Notes under the pieces: generated by a model | What the model was told of the DNA's origin: nothing | Databases searched by the model: none | The model's input: only the letters and a program-made list of their open reading frames with translations | In this document: piece by piece, positions 34,318-42,339 of the stretch | How the letters are laid out: each line of letters starts with the position of its first letter | Numbering within the stretch: the first letter of the stretch is position 1 | Assembly: GCA_934446355.1 (NCBI GenBank) | Contig: CAKSEC010000013.1 | Location: 3,295 to 67,294 of the forward strand | Length of the DNA stretch: 64,000 nucleotides | Direction: 5' to 3' | DNA from: an uncultured Oscillospiraceae bacterium | GTDB lineage: Bacteria > Bacillota > Clostridia > Oscillospirales > Ruminococcaceae | Program-made: the position numbers and the translations under genes

Positions 34318-34953
34318 ATGACCGGCGATCAAATAATGAAAATCAAAAATTTCAGGTATCTGAACCAGAGTGCGCTAAAAGGCAAGATCCTCTTTACCGG
34401 CTCGTCTTTAATGGAGATGTTCCCTGTCTGCGAGATAGCAAAAAGCAGCGGCATTGATAAAGTCATATATAATCGGGGCGTCGGCGGGCTGAATACAGAT
34501 GAATTTCTGGAGAATATCGACGCACTGCTTCTGGATCTCGAACCGTCTGAGTTATTCATCAACATCGGTACGAATGATATTACTAAAGAGCGATTCGGCG
34601 ACGGTTGGCTCGAACATCTGACGGATAATCTATGCAAAATCGTCGAGGTCACAAAAAGCAGGCTTCCTGAAACTCAGATTTACTTAATGGCGTTCTTCCC
34701 CGCTAATCTGCACCTGCCTTGGCAGACAGAAGAGTCTATCCAGTGGATGAAGCTTCGCACGCCGGAAAATCTGGCTCTGTGTAACAAGCACCTGAAAGAT
34801 ATCGCAGCAAAATACGGCTGCAGTTATCTCGACTGCAACGCAGAACTTACCGACGAAAACGGCGAGCAGAAATCGGAATTTGCCATTGACGGCGTACATA
34901 TGTACGCAAACGGGTATCTGAAAGTATTTAAGGCAGTCGAGGCGTATCTATAA
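34318..34953 (+). CDS. SGNH/GDSL-type hydrolase
   Basis: A 211-residue SGNH esterase. The four blocks are present: FTGSSLMEM (Ser), GVGGLNTDEF (Gly), INIGTNDITKE (Asn) and IDGVHMYANGY (Asp-His). AAAGGAA precedes the ATG at 34318; an in-frame ATG at 34300 overlaps the preceding stop and is less likely. The closest relatives act on acyl esters of sugars or lipids. It follows the alpha/beta hydrolase directly. No signal peptide is seen, so it is probably cytoplasmic. Confidence 0.88.
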   Translation: MTGDQIMKIKNFRYLNQSALKGKILFTGSSLMEMFPVCEIAKSSGIDKVIYNRGVGGLNTDEFLENIDALLLDLEPSELFINIGTNDITKERFGDGWLEHLTDNLCKIVEVTKSRLPETQIYLMAFFPANLHLPWQTEESIQWMKLRTPENLALCNKHLKDIAAKYGCSYLDCNAELTDENGEQKSEFAIDGVHMYANGYLKVFKAVEAYL

Positions 34954-34988
34954 CTGTTTGCTATATTCAGGGCATTTCACTGCAGCGG

Positions 34989-35017
34989 TTGAAATATTCC
35001 GGCTTATGTGATATATT
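34989..35017 (+). promoter_or_regulatory. sigma-A promoter
   Basis: TTGAAA (34989-34994), 17 bases, TATATT (35012-35017), before the PhzF gene. Confidence 0.7.
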
Positions 35018-35042
35018 ACAAACCGAAAACGGAGAGGATAAA

Positions 35043-35846
35043 ATGACTTATTACATAATAGACGCATTTGCAGACAGCCTGTTTTCAGGCAATCCTGCCG
35101 GAGTCTGCATTGTTGACAAGCCAGTTTCAGACGATATAATGCAGAAAATCGCATTTGAAAACAACCTTTCAGAAACGGCGTTCGTACAGAAAATCGGCGA
35201 CGAATATTTGCTTCGATGGTTTACGCCAACATTTGAGATAGACCTGTGCGGTCATGCTACTTTGGCGGCGGCTTTTGCGGTATTTAATTATATCGAGCAG
35301 GCTTCAGATATTATACGGTTCAATACGCTTAGCGGGATACTGACAGTAGAACGAAAAGGCGATATATATGAAATGTCCTTTCCCATAAGGAAGCCGGAAA
35401 AGGTACAAGCTACAGATGAAATAATCAATGCGCTGGGATTTATTCCTGCACAGCTTTATTCACAGCGTGACCTTTACGCCGTTGTTGACAGCGAGGAAGA
35501 TGTCCTGAATTATGTTCCCAATTACGACAAGCTGAGCAAGCTTGATAAATGGCTGGGCATAGCGATTACCGCAAAGGGTAAGGACTGCGATTTCGTATCA
35601 AGGTTTTTCTGCCCTGAATTAAAGCTTGAGGACCCCGTGACCGGCTCGTCGCACAGCAGTCTTGTTCCGCTGTGGAGCGAAAAGCTGAACAAAACCGAAT
35701 TTACTGCAAGGCAGCTTTCAAAGCGCAGCGGTACGCTTTACTGCAAGCTTTGCGAGAATGATATAAAAATCTCCGGCAGGGCGGTGTTGTATCTGCAAGG
35801 GGGAATAATGTGCGGGCAAACACTTGACAGGGCAAACAAAATATGA
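35043..35846 (+). CDS. PhzF family isomerase/epimerase-like protein
   Basis: A 267-residue PhzF-like protein. DAFADSLFSGNPAGVCIVD opens the first half, the conserved Glu lies in FENNLSETAFVQ, and LRWFTPTFEIDLCGHATLAAAFAVF follows. The second half repeats the fold and includes EDPVTGSSHSSLVPLWSEKL. The family isomerises diverse small substrates; there is no phenazine cluster here. Start 35043 is set by GGAGAGGA upstream. It lies alone between promoters. Confidence 0.92.
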   Translation: MTYYIIDAFADSLFSGNPAGVCIVDKPVSDDIMQKIAFENNLSETAFVQKIGDEYLLRWFTPTFEIDLCGHATLAAAFAVFNYIEQASDIIRFNTLSGILTVERKGDIYEMSFPIRKPEKVQATDEIINALGFIPAQLYSQRDLYAVVDSEEDVLNYVPNYDKLSKLDKWLGIAITAKGKDCDFVSRFFCPELKLEDPVTGSSHSSLVPLWSEKLNKTEFTARQLSKRSGTLYCKLCENDIKISGRAVLYLQGGIMCGQTLDRANKI

Positions 35847-35852
35847 TACACT
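35824..35852 (+). promoter_or_regulatory. promoter-like sequence for the HAD gene
   Basis: TTGACA (35824-35829), 17 bases, TACACT (35847-35852); it overlaps the end of the PhzF gene. Confidence 0.5.
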
Positions 35853-35887
35853 TTATACATTAACTGAAAGGGCGGTGAGGAGGCATT

Positions 35888-36508
35888 ATGCTAAGCAACA
35901 TTAAATGGCTATTCTTCGACGTAGGCTCAACGCTTGTTGACGAAACCGAGTGCTACAATCATCGCATACAAGACGCTATTGCAGGGACAAATATTACCTT
36001 TGAAGAGTTCAATGAAAAGCGTATGTTCTTTGCAAAACAAAATCTAAAGGGGGATATTGAAGCACTCAGATTTTTCGGACTTACCAAAACTCCTTGGCAT
36101 CATGAGGAAGAAAAACCTTATAATGATACTGAAAGCGTTCTCAAGGCTCTTTGCGAAAGAGGATACAATATCGGTGTTATTGCAAATCAGTCAGCGGGCA
36201 CACAAAAACGCCTTGAAAACTGGGGGCTTATGAAATACATACAGCTTGTAATAGCTTCTTCCGAGGAGGGCGTTGCAAAGCCCGATAAAAGGATTTTTGA
36301 AATCGCACTTGAACGCTCCATGTGCAGTCCGTCTGAAGCTGTGATGATAGGCGATAGAATTGATAACGATATTATTCCTGCTAAGAAAATGGGAATGGCG
36401 ACTATCTGGGTAAAGCAAGGCTTCGGTAAGTACTGGACGTTCACTAACGAAAGCGAAAAAGCTGATTTTGAAGTGAATAATTTAACAGAACTGCTGGCTT
36501 TGCTGTGA
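35888..36508 (+). CDS. HAD superfamily hydrolase
   Basis: A 206-residue HAD-type phosphatase-like protein. Motif I is LFFDVGSTLVDE, with the nucleophile Asp but Gly where most relatives have a second Asp. Motif II is GVIANQSAG; motif III Lys is in GVAKPDKRIFEIAL; and motif IV is MIGDRIDNDIIPAKKMG. These give a subfamily IA-like fold. It ends four bases into the reading region of the HIT gene, so the two are coupled. Substrate unknown. Confidence 0.88.
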   Translation: MLSNIKWLFFDVGSTLVDETECYNHRIQDAIAGTNITFEEFNEKRMFFAKQNLKGDIEALRFFGLTKTPWHHEEEKPYNDTESVLKALCERGYNIGVIANQSAGTQKRLENWGLMKYIQLVIASSEEGVAKPDKRIFEIALERSMCSPSEAVMIGDRIDNDIIPAKKMGMATIWVKQGFGKYWTFTNESEKADFEVNNLTELLALL

Positions 36509-36525
36509 ATTGTGGGGATAAATAT

Positions 36526-36999
36526 ATGTGCTTTATTTGTGACAGGATCAAAATGATAACGCAAAGAATTAACCCGTATTTTGTAAAGGAACTTGAAACG
36601 GGTTATGTGGTCATTGGAGATAATCAGCATTTTAAGGGTTACACCCTATTTCTCTGCAAGGAACACAAGACGGAACTGTTCCAGCTTGATCGTTCACAGA
36701 AAATGAAGTTTTTAGAGGAAATGTCTATTGTTGCAGAAGCAGTTTCTAATGCTTTTGGAGCCGAGAAAATGAACTACGAATTATTAGGAAACGGCGATAC
36801 TCACCTCCATTGGCACCTGTTCCCCAGGCGGAGCGGGGATATTGAAAACTACGGCAACAACGGAAAGGGTCCGGTCTGGTGGTATCCTATGGAGAAGATG
36901 TATTCTGATGATAACAAACCGACAGAAACCGAATTATCCGAAATGAAAGAAATACTCCTGACTGAAATAGACAAACTGCTTGACACACATAAAAAATAA
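36526..36999 (+). CDS. HIT family protein
   Basis: A 157-residue HIT-type nucleotide hydrolase/transferase. The N-terminal CFICDRI can bind zinc, and the active site HLHWHLFPR carries the HxHxH triad. The core GYTLFLCKEHKTELFQL fits the family. Start 36526 has GGGGATAA upstream and overlaps the last codons' region of the HAD gene by position only. A housekeeping role in dinucleotide turnover is usual for the family. Confidence 0.92.
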   Translation: MCFICDRIKMITQRINPYFVKELETGYVVIGDNQHFKGYTLFLCKEHKTELFQLDRSQKMKFLEEMSIVAEAVSNAFGAEKMNYELLGNGDTHLHWHLFPRRSGDIENYGNNGKGPVWWYPMEKMYSDDNKPTETELSEMKEILLTEIDKLLDTHKK

Positions 37000-37008
37000 T
37001 GATATAAT
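36980..37008 (+). promoter_or_regulatory. consensus sigma-A promoter of the GNAT leader
   Basis: TTGACA (36980-36985), 17 bases, TATAAT (37003-37008). Confidence 0.85.
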
Positions 37009-37025
37009 GTAACTACTTTGAAAGG

Positions 37026-37083
37026 CAGGTGAATGATATGAAAACAGCCACAAACCATAGCGGGAATATATCATTCACACCTG
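37026..37083 (+). promoter_or_regulatory. leader hairpin covering the small ORF start
   Basis: CAGGTGAATGATAT (37026-37039) pairs with ATATCATTCACACCTG (37068-37083) with a two-base bulge. The left arm contains the RBS and part of the start codon of the small ORF, so pairing would hide its translation start. Confidence 0.6.
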
Positions 37084-37103
37084 TGCGCCTAACATCACGG
37101 TAA
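37038..37103 (+). CDS. possible leader peptide (21 residues)
   Basis: ATG at 37038, four bases or so after GCAGGTGA, opens a 21-codon ORF, MKTATNHSGNISFTPVRLTS plus Arg, ending TAA at 37101. It is preceded by a consensus promoter (36980-37008) and followed by a terminator hairpin (37120-37150) before the acetyltransferase gene at 37166. Leader ORFs of this kind sense stalled ribosomes upstream of antibiotic resistance genes (erm, cat, ABC-F types). That role here is inferred from layout only; expression is untested. Confidence 0.4.
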   Translation: MKTATNHSGNISFTPVRLTSR

Positions 37104-37119
37104 ATCGAATGGTAAAATC

Positions 37120-37150
37120 AAAGTGTTCCCGTTTTGGGGACACTTTTGGT
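37120..37150 (+). terminator. terminator hairpin in the GNAT leader
   Basis: AAAGTGTTCCC (37120-37130) with GGGGACACTTT (37135-37145; one wobble), then TTTGGTTATT. It lies between the leader ORF and the RBS AAGGAG of the next gene. Confidence 0.65.
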
Positions 37151-37165
37151 TATTAAGGAGTATTT

Positions 37166-38566
37166 ATGAGCATTCTGAATTTTACCGGCGTTACCAAGGA
37201 AAACCGCAGCGAATTTCACCGCCTGATGCAGCGGTATGCAAAGGAACTCGACGAGCACCAGAACCGCACTACCGACCCCGAAATTCTGAGGAAATGGACG
37301 GACAGGATAATTGAAAAGCAGCTTGAACCGGCAGCGTTTCTTAGATTATGCTATGCACGCTCGTCTGTGGTCGGATTCCTTTTCGGGAAAATCGACAGAC
37401 CAGAAGATAAAGGCTTCAGGAAAATCGGCTTCGGTTATGTAACGGAATTTTTCGTACTGCCCGAATATCGGCGCAAAGGTTACGGCAAGGAAATGTTCCT
37501 GCATTTGCAGGCTATGTTCAGGAATGGCGGTGCAAAGAGAATGTACCTCACCGCCGATCCGGTGACCGGAAAACCGTTCTGGGAAGCTGTGGGCTTCGTC
37601 AGAACCGGCGAAATATCTTCCGAAAACGGTCAGGGAATGTACGAAAAGGCGATTCCGGACGAAGCGATTTCCTTTTCGGTGAGAGAATTTATCGACATAG
37701 AAACTGCCCGAAAAATAGCGCAGGCGCAATGGAACGCCCCCGAACAGTACGACGATATCGTACATTTTACATTCAGCGGAAAGACAGAAACAGACTGCTT
37801 CAATGTCATCGCACAGAACGAGGCTGGCGATGTGGTGGGAAGATTATTCTGCCTGCAAAACAGCGAGGACAAAAGCCTGTGGTATTACGGCGACCTGTTC
37901 GTTGTTCCCGAATACCGCCGCAGGCATATTGCAATGAAAATGCTGGAGTTTACCGAGCACGTCCTGTGCGATAAATGGTGCGGTACGCTAAGGTGCTATG
38001 TAGAACCTGAGAATGCAGTATCGCTTGATTTGCAGGCAAAGGCAGGATTTACCGAACGTCCGTATCAGGGCTTTAACAAACTGATTAATGATGGGCAATT
38101 GATGTTTGAAAAGGAACTGCCCACTTTTAATGTTACCGAAGCCTGCGGCAAAACCGCTGCGCAATACATAGCTGCGATTTTCGGAAGCAATGCGGAAGTG
38201 CTTCAAAACGGAAGGATTCCGTACAGAGAATGGTGCAGTTTGCTTTCTGCGAACGACACGGACGAGAAGCACTTTCTTATCTGCAAGGGCGCTGTTCCGT
38301 GTGCATACCTGAAAGTAAACGGTCTGGAAAGCGGGAACGGCACAGGCCGGATATCGGTGCTAGCGGTAGAGCCTGCATTTCAGCGGAAGGGAGCGGGCGG
38401 GTATGCCGTGCGATATGCTGAAACTTTTCTGCGGAATGCTGGAAAAACGTGCGTGAAGATACATACGACCGCAGATAATATTCCTGCTCAAAGACTGTAT
38501 GAAAAGTGTGGATATATCCTCGAAGAAAGCAGTGATGATATACCCACCTACATCAAAACATTATAA
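37166..38566 (+). CDS. three-domain GNAT acetyltransferase
   Basis: A 466-residue protein made of three GNAT folds in a row, where single-domain proteins of about 150 residues are usual. Acetyl-CoA motif A is seen three times: VTEFFVLPEYRRKGYGKEMF in domain 1 (residues about 1-165), YYGDLFVVPEYRRRHIAMKM in domain 2 (about 170-315), where the GxG loop is altered, and ISVLAVEPAFQRKGAGGYAV in domain 3 (about 320-466). Domains 1 and 3 look active. The leader peptide and terminator upstream suggest induction by ribosome stalling. Substrate unknown; an antibiotic is one option. Confidence 0.85.
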   Translation: MSILNFTGVTKENRSEFHRLMQRYAKELDEHQNRTTDPEILRKWTDRIIEKQLEPAAFLRLCYARSSVVGFLFGKIDRPEDKGFRKIGFGYVTEFFVLPEYRRKGYGKEMFLHLQAMFRNGGAKRMYLTADPVTGKPFWEAVGFVRTGEISSENGQGMYEKAIPDEAISFSVREFIDIETARKIAQAQWNAPEQYDDIVHFTFSGKTETDCFNVIAQNEAGDVVGRLFCLQNSEDKSLWYYGDLFVVPEYRRRHIAMKMLEFTEHVLCDKWCGTLRCYVEPENAVSLDLQAKAGFTERPYQGFNKLINDGQLMFEKELPTFNVTEACGKTAAQYIAAIFGSNAEVLQNGRIPYREWCSLLSANDTDEKHFLICKGAVPCAYLKVNGLESGNGTGRISVLAVEPAFQRKGAGGYAVRYAETFLRNAGKTCVKIHTTADNIPAQRLYEKCGYILEESSDDIPTYIKTL

Positions 38567-38617
38567 CAGTATAGAGACAGTCACAGTAAGCAGAAGTTCG
38601 AGGGAAATTATAAATGA

Positions 38618-38650
38618 GGACGCCCCCAAAAGGAGGCGTCCCGCTGTTTT
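38618..38650. terminator. terminator between convergent genes
   Basis: GGACGCC (38618-38624) and GGCGTCC (38635-38641), then CGCTGTTTTT, between the GNAT and zinc-ribbon genes. Confidence 0.7.
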
Positions 38651-38663
38651 TGAAAAGCCGGAA

Positions 38664-41600
38664 TCACTGCTCAATGTCGCTTACATACATTATGTAGTCA
38701 TTGGTCCTTACGGCGCCCTCGGCGTCAGTGAAATGCTGAGTGAGAATGTAGTTTCCAGAGTAACCCGGATCATAGATGAATATTGGATAACCCACGCTGT
38801 TGCATATCATTATCTGATTGGAAGATACAATGACATATGCGTCCTTGGGCAGCTGCGCAGCCATTTCTTCCTTGGTGATATTCACCACAGAGTTTCTGTC
38901 AACATCATACGCAGAGCAGTAATCAACATACCACTCGCCTGAAATAACGTCAAGTGCCTTGTCCATTATCGTAGCATTATCAGCCGAGGGTATCAGCGGA
39001 TATGTGCCGGTCGCCCATGCTTCACCTGAGTAGTCGTTGAAGGTCACGCCCTGAGCGAAGCTCCACTTGTCGGTGCAGCCTATCTTGAAATCAAGCGATG
39101 TGACAGCACTATATATTTCGCCTTCTTCAACGGTCACGCCAAGAAGCTTGCCTTTTTCGATAACAAATATTATAGAAATATTGTCCACGTCAATGTCTGC
39201 TCTTATCGCACTGAAAAGCTGATCCTTATAAGCGTCCAGTTCCTTTGTGAATATGCTGTCGAGCGGCTTGATGTTTTCATTGGCGTGTACAGTGCCGTCG
39301 CTGGAGATCAGTATCTGATAATTTACAGAGTATTCGGGGTCTAAAGATGCGCCATGCGACTGCATGAACTTGTTGAAGTCCTCATAAGCCTTCTTTGCAG
39401 CCTCGTTGTATTTTTCAGCGAGGGCTGTCTTTTCGCTGACTCTCTGCTCTGTTTCGGAAGTTCCTATACTCATCGACTTATTCGAGCCGATAATAAAGCC
39501 GTCCTTGATCCCGACATAAGAGTAATAGTCGCTTCCGTCCAAGCTGTCAAACTCAAACATTCCGTCATAATAGTTAAAGTAGTTCGGCAGCTTTGAGGGC
39601 AGGTCTGACGGGTCGTCAGTGAGCACCGTGCATACGCCGGTAATACTGCCGTTTGTTATGCACAGCTCTGCATATACATTCTGACACGCATTCGAGCTGA
39701 AAACGTTCTGCAGATCCATATCAAGGTCGCCGGAATCAATGACAGTCAGCTTGCCTTCATTATCGAACCACAGCTTCAGCGTGAATGTCTTTCCTTCGAT
39801 CAGGGCATAAGTGTCATAAATATCGTTATACACGAATCCGGTAAAGATGTCGCTTGCCATTGAATTAGCATAGTAAGCGGAGTTTTCAGGGTCGTAACTG
39901 CTGTAATGCGCATAGAATTCCTTGTTCTTTTCAAGGGATTCAATTTCTCCGTCTATTCTGTCTGCGCTATAGCCGAATGTGTCCAGCATAGCTGCGATAC
40001 TAGCGTTTTCCGCTGATTTGTTCTTGAAATAGTTCAGTGCGGAAAGCTGCATTTCAAGCGCTTCAGTGCCGGTGATATCGCTCAGGCTGTAAACGTTCGT
40101 TACGTCTGCCGGCGCTGCTGCGATATCTCCCGAAACGGGCTTTGTAAGTACGGAGAACGAAGCCGTACCCATCTTGTAAACGTCTGCGCCGAAGGTGGTC
40201 TTTATTCCGTCGCCGTCCCTTACAGACTCAATGCTGATTTTGGACTTGGAAAGAATCGAATACAGGTCGTACTGAGTATCGCCTATCTCGAAAGTCATGC
40301 TGGAAAGGTCGTCCTTCATTGACTTGACGTTCAGGCTTATATCATACTTGCCCATGAGCACGTCAGAACCGAGGAACTGCGCCGTGGCAATGTTAGAATA
40401 CTCGACCTTCAAGCCGACCGGCTTTCCGCTGCCCGAATTATTCACACTTATCTCAAATATGCCGGAAGCGTTGTCAATCTTGGTGGAAACGAGCTCAACT
40501 ATCTTTGTTCCGTTTTCGGTAAGGGATACTGCAGTGTTGCCGCCTGCGGTCAGGCTGCTGAATGTTACGCTCTGATATTCACCGTAGTTTCTGTAGGACA
40601 TTGTCGCTTCAAAGCCACAGGGGGTATTATCGGAAGTTACATAGCTGTCGATTGTGAGGTTCATATCAAGAGAATCGTCGTCAATGCTGTTCTCGATATC
40701 AATTATAATATCTTCAACTGCGTAATCGAAATAAGCCGGTTCATAACCGAAGCCATTAACGATCTCTACAACATAGCTGTCCTCTTTTATAATGTTGAGT
40801 ACGTCAATAAGGAAATTGCAGATATCCTTCTGACCAAGGGTCACGGAAACGCACGTACCCTTGAAAGTCTTTTCGTGCTCGGAATCGCCGACTGTAAATT
40901 CTGCGCTTTCATAGGTAAACTCAGCGTTCTTATACGCCTTTTCCCAAGCCTGCTGTATCTTGTCATACACTGCGGAAAGCTTGGTCTGGTCGATCTCGAA
41001 CGGCTCGGCTGTTTCTTCCTCACTAGCCGAAACATCAGACTGTATGAGTATCGGCTTGTCGAGAATGCCCGGAACGCTCGCATAGGCATTGCCGTTCTCG
41101 TCTATGTACACGTTTGCGGTGACAAAGTCTGTGCCGTTGGTCTTTGCTGAAAGAGCAAACTGGGTCGAGTCGCCGGATTTTGCGCTTACATTCACACTGG
41201 ACGAGTTCACCATAGACAGAATGCTGTCCAAAAATTCCTTGTTATCGCCGAGCGCATTGGAAAGGGTATTGTCAAGCTGAATGTTCGCCGACAGGTCAGC
41301 GCTCATTCCCTGTCCGCCGGTCACCTTTCCAAGTTCGGAAGCCGCCAGAACGATGTTCTCTCCGGAAACGCCCGAACCGTACATGATAGTGGACAAAGCG
41401 TCCTGCACAGATGAACCGGTATCAGGCGTAAACGACTTCATTAAATCAGCGGTTGAGTTGAGTGTCTTTGTGCTGTCGTTTGCAACAGCGGAAATGATCG
41501 GATCGTTATTCTTGACGTTATCGACATAATCCGTCACAAGCGAGATAGCGTAACGCTGCTCGCCCATGATAAGTCTCATCAGCGTCGGACGTCCGAAGAA

Positions 41601-41990
41601 ATAGAACAGCGCTCCGGCAATAGCGAGAAGCACGACCACAGCCGCAATTATTATCGGCACAATGTGTACTTTCTTCTTTTTTACAGCGGCTGCCGGCGCT
41701 GCTGCGGCAGGCTCAGGAATATAAGCGGGAGCAGGAGCAGGCGCAGGCTCGGCGGTCATTACCGGTGCTGCGGCAGGCTCTGCGGTGTAAACGGGTGCTG
41801 GCGCAGGAGCAGGCGCTGAAGCGGGTGCTGCGGGAGTAGGTACAGATGAAACAGGCGCAGCGGGAGTAGGTGCCGATTGAGCAGGGATCGGAGCAGCTGA
41901 AGCTGCCGGTTCCTGTTCGACCCTCGCCCCGCAGAAGCCGCAAAATAGTGCGCCCTCGTCAAGGGGGTTGTTACAATTTTTACAATTCAT
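38664..41990 (-). CDS. large zinc-ribbon membrane protein
   Basis: A 1108-residue protein. It begins with a zinc ribbon (CKNCNNPLDEGALFCGFCG: two CxxC pairs), then an Ala/Pro/Glu-rich linker (residues about 27-105), a single membrane helix (VHIVPIIIAAVVVLLAIAGALFYFF) and a very long outer region with no recognised enzyme motif. The order zinc ribbon, Pro/Ala linker, membrane helix, outer region is frequent in Ruminococcus-type genomes. The outer part has beta-rich, Asp/Ser-rich stretches. Promoter at 42169-42197 on this strand; its transcript would begin inside repeat copy B. Confidence 0.75.
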   Translation of the reverse strand: MNCKNCNNPLDEGALFCGFCGARVEQEPAASAAPIPAQSAPTPAAPVSSVPTPAAPASAPAPAPAPVYTAEPAAAPVMTAEPAPAPAPAYIPEPAAAAPAAAVKKKKVHIVPIIIAAVVVLLAIAGALFYFFGRPTLMRLIMGEQRYAISLVTDYVDNVKNNDPIISAVANDSTKTLNSTADLMKSFTPDTGSSVQDALSTIMYGSGVSGENIVLAASELGKVTGGQGMSADLSANIQLDNTLSNALGDNKEFLDSILSMVNSSSVNVSAKSGDSTQFALSAKTNGTDFVTANVYIDENGNAYASVPGILDKPILIQSDVSASEEETAEPFEIDQTKLSAVYDKIQQAWEKAYKNAEFTYESAEFTVGDSEHEKTFKGTCVSVTLGQKDICNFLIDVLNIIKEDSYVVEIVNGFGYEPAYFDYAVEDIIIDIENSIDDDSLDMNLTIDSYVTSDNTPCGFEATMSYRNYGEYQSVTFSSLTAGGNTAVSLTENGTKIVELVSTKIDNASGIFEISVNNSGSGKPVGLKVEYSNIATAQFLGSDVLMGKYDISLNVKSMKDDLSSMTFEIGDTQYDLYSILSKSKISIESVRDGDGIKTTFGADVYKMGTASFSVLTKPVSGDIAAAPADVTNVYSLSDITGTEALEMQLSALNYFKNKSAENASIAAMLDTFGYSADRIDGEIESLEKNKEFYAHYSSYDPENSAYYANSMASDIFTGFVYNDIYDTYALIEGKTFTLKLWFDNEGKLTVIDSGDLDMDLQNVFSSNACQNVYAELCITNGSITGVCTVLTDDPSDLPSKLPNYFNYYDGMFEFDSLDGSDYYSYVGIKDGFIIGSNKSMSIGTSETEQRVSEKTALAEKYNEAAKKAYEDFNKFMQSHGASLDPEYSVNYQILISSDGTVHANENIKPLDSIFTKELDAYKDQLFSAIRADIDVDNISIIFVIEKGKLLGVTVEEGEIYSAVTSLDFKIGCTDKWSFAQGVTFNDYSGEAWATGTYPLIPSADNATIMDKALDVISGEWYVDYCSAYDVDRNSVVNITKEEMAAQLPKDAYVIVSSNQIMICNSVGYPIFIYDPGYSGNYILTQHFTDAEGAVRTNDYIMYVSDIEQ

Positions 41991-42095
41991 TTCGTTGTCC
42001 TTTCTGACAGAAATATGTCAAAAAATTAATTCAGCCTTGGTGCAGGTGAATCTCTGCTGTCGGTGCGTTACGGTATGTACACGCACATTGATTGA

Positions 42096-42174
42096 CGATA
42101 TGCACGGAGTCCGCCCTCGGCGGACGTATGTGCAAGGCATTTTAATATATAATAAACGCCTTGCGTTTATTATA
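42096..42174 (-). repeat. 79-bp two-hairpin repeat, copy B
   Basis: Plus-strand order matches copy A at 33150-33228 base for base except eight or so changes. The first stem is GTCCGCC-CTC-GGCGGAC (compensated pair) and the second TATAATAAACGC-CTT-GCGTTTATTATA. The last bases (42169-42174) are the -10 box, read on the minus strand, of the zinc-ribbon gene. Confidence 0.85.
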
Positions 42175-42197
42175 TCACAGGGTTATTTGTTTGTCAA
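42169..42197 (-). promoter_or_regulatory. consensus promoter of the zinc-ribbon gene
   Basis: Minus strand TTGACA (complement of 42192-42197), 17 bases, TATAAT (complement of 42169-42174). The -10 is the outer end of the repeat. Confidence 0.8.
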
Positions 42198-42253
42198 TAA
42201 ATAATGATGGATAACGATAAGGCTATGTTGTATCGTCAATACGTCTTCATATA

Positions 42254-42288
42254 GGAAAAACACCGCTCTGCAGTCAATGCAAAGCGGT
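42254..42288 (-). terminator. terminator of the histidine kinase gene
   Basis: CACCGCT and AGCGGTG arms (42260-42266 and 42282-42288), with inner TGCA pairing; on the minus strand a T-run (complement of GAAAAA at 42254-42259) follows. Confidence 0.75.
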
Positions 42289-42339
42289 GATATCGGCATT
42301 ATCAAAACTGTAAACAAATTCACGCGAAAACCCACACTC

